Shown: piece by piece, positions 5,456 to 5,502 of the stretch | Position numbering within the stretch: position 1 is the first letter of the stretch | Layout of the letters: each line of letters starts with the position of its first letter | Assembly: GCA_913058165.1 (NCBI GenBank) | Contig: CAJXQV010000092.1 | Span: forward strand, 1 to 5,502 | Origin: an uncultured Chromatiales bacterium | Lineage (GTDB): Bacteria > Pseudomonadota > Gammaproteobacteria > Steroidobacterales > GCA-2729495 | Reading direction: 5' to 3' | Length of the DNA stretch: 5,502 bases | The notes under the pieces: generated by a model | What the model saw: only the letters and a program-made list of their open reading frames with translations | The model's database searches: none | Told to the model about the DNA's origin: nothing | Program-made: the position numbers and the translations under genes

Positions 5456-5502
5456 CTGTCTCTTATACACATCTGACGCTGCCGACGATCTACTCTGTGT
5501 AG
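5456..5502. other. Illumina Nextera adapter contamination (not biological)
   Basis: CTGTCTCTTATACACATCT (5456-5474) is the 19 bp Tn5 mosaic end. GACGCTGCCGACGA (5475-5488) is the reverse complement of the Nextera read-1 tail. TCTACTCT (5489-5496) is the reverse complement of AGAGTAGA, the standard i5 index 504, and GTGTAG (5497-5502) begins the P5 sequence. The order and spacing are exactly those of a library molecule read through into its adapter. The true contig sequence ends at 5455. Confidence 0.98.

Noticed and set aside
5456..5474. The Tn5 mosaic end as a natural Tn5/IS50 insertion.
   Set aside because: It continues directly into the Nextera read-1 tail, an i5 index and P5 sequence, which occur only in library adapters.

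Overview
The window looks like one end of a draft-assembly contig from a Gram-negative bacterium, most likely a gammaproteobacterium. The lineage is inferred from the gene families (Tat-exported PhoX-type lipoprotein, short DksA/TraR-type zinc-finger protein, exported propeller-amidohydrolase) and from the Gram-negative style of export signals; no rRNA or other marker gene is present.

Layout. (1) Positions 1-1051, minus strand: the N-terminal 350 residues of a PhoX/DUF839-family protein with a twin-arginine signal and a lipobox, running off the left edge. It has its own ribosome binding site and a good sigma70-type promoter. (2) Positions about 1052-2535: an AT-richer, patchy accessory stretch. 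It carries two small plus-strand genes (a 66-residue two-helix membrane protein and a 148-residue secreted protein), an apparent 3' remnant of a pentapeptide-repeat gene, a strong intrinsic terminator, and three same-orientation copies of a 34-35 bp hairpin-forming repeat. The copies lie at 1153, 1599 and 2481, so each small gene sits between two of them. An integron attC-like half-site pair lies just before the first small gene. (3) Positions 2536-2886, plus strand: a 116-residue DksA/TraR-type C4 zinc-finger protein. (4) Positions 2949-5455, plus strand: a large exported or membrane-anchored protein with a TolB/PD40-like beta-propeller followed by a metal-dependent amidohydrolase domain. It is cut off before the end of the catalytic domain.

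The last 47 bases (5456-5502) are not biological. They are Illumina Nextera adapter: the 19 bp Tn5 mosaic end, the read-1 tail, an 8-base i5 index and the first bases of P5. The reading frame of the last gene continues through the adapter, so an automatic annotation would give it a false C-terminal tail.

I see no complete undescribed multi-gene system. The zinc-finger gene and the propeller-amidohydrolase gene could share a transcript (62 bp gap, same strand), but nothing indicates that their products work together. The most interesting real biology is the repeat-punctuated accessory block and the duplicated signal-peptidase region in the 148-residue secreted protein.
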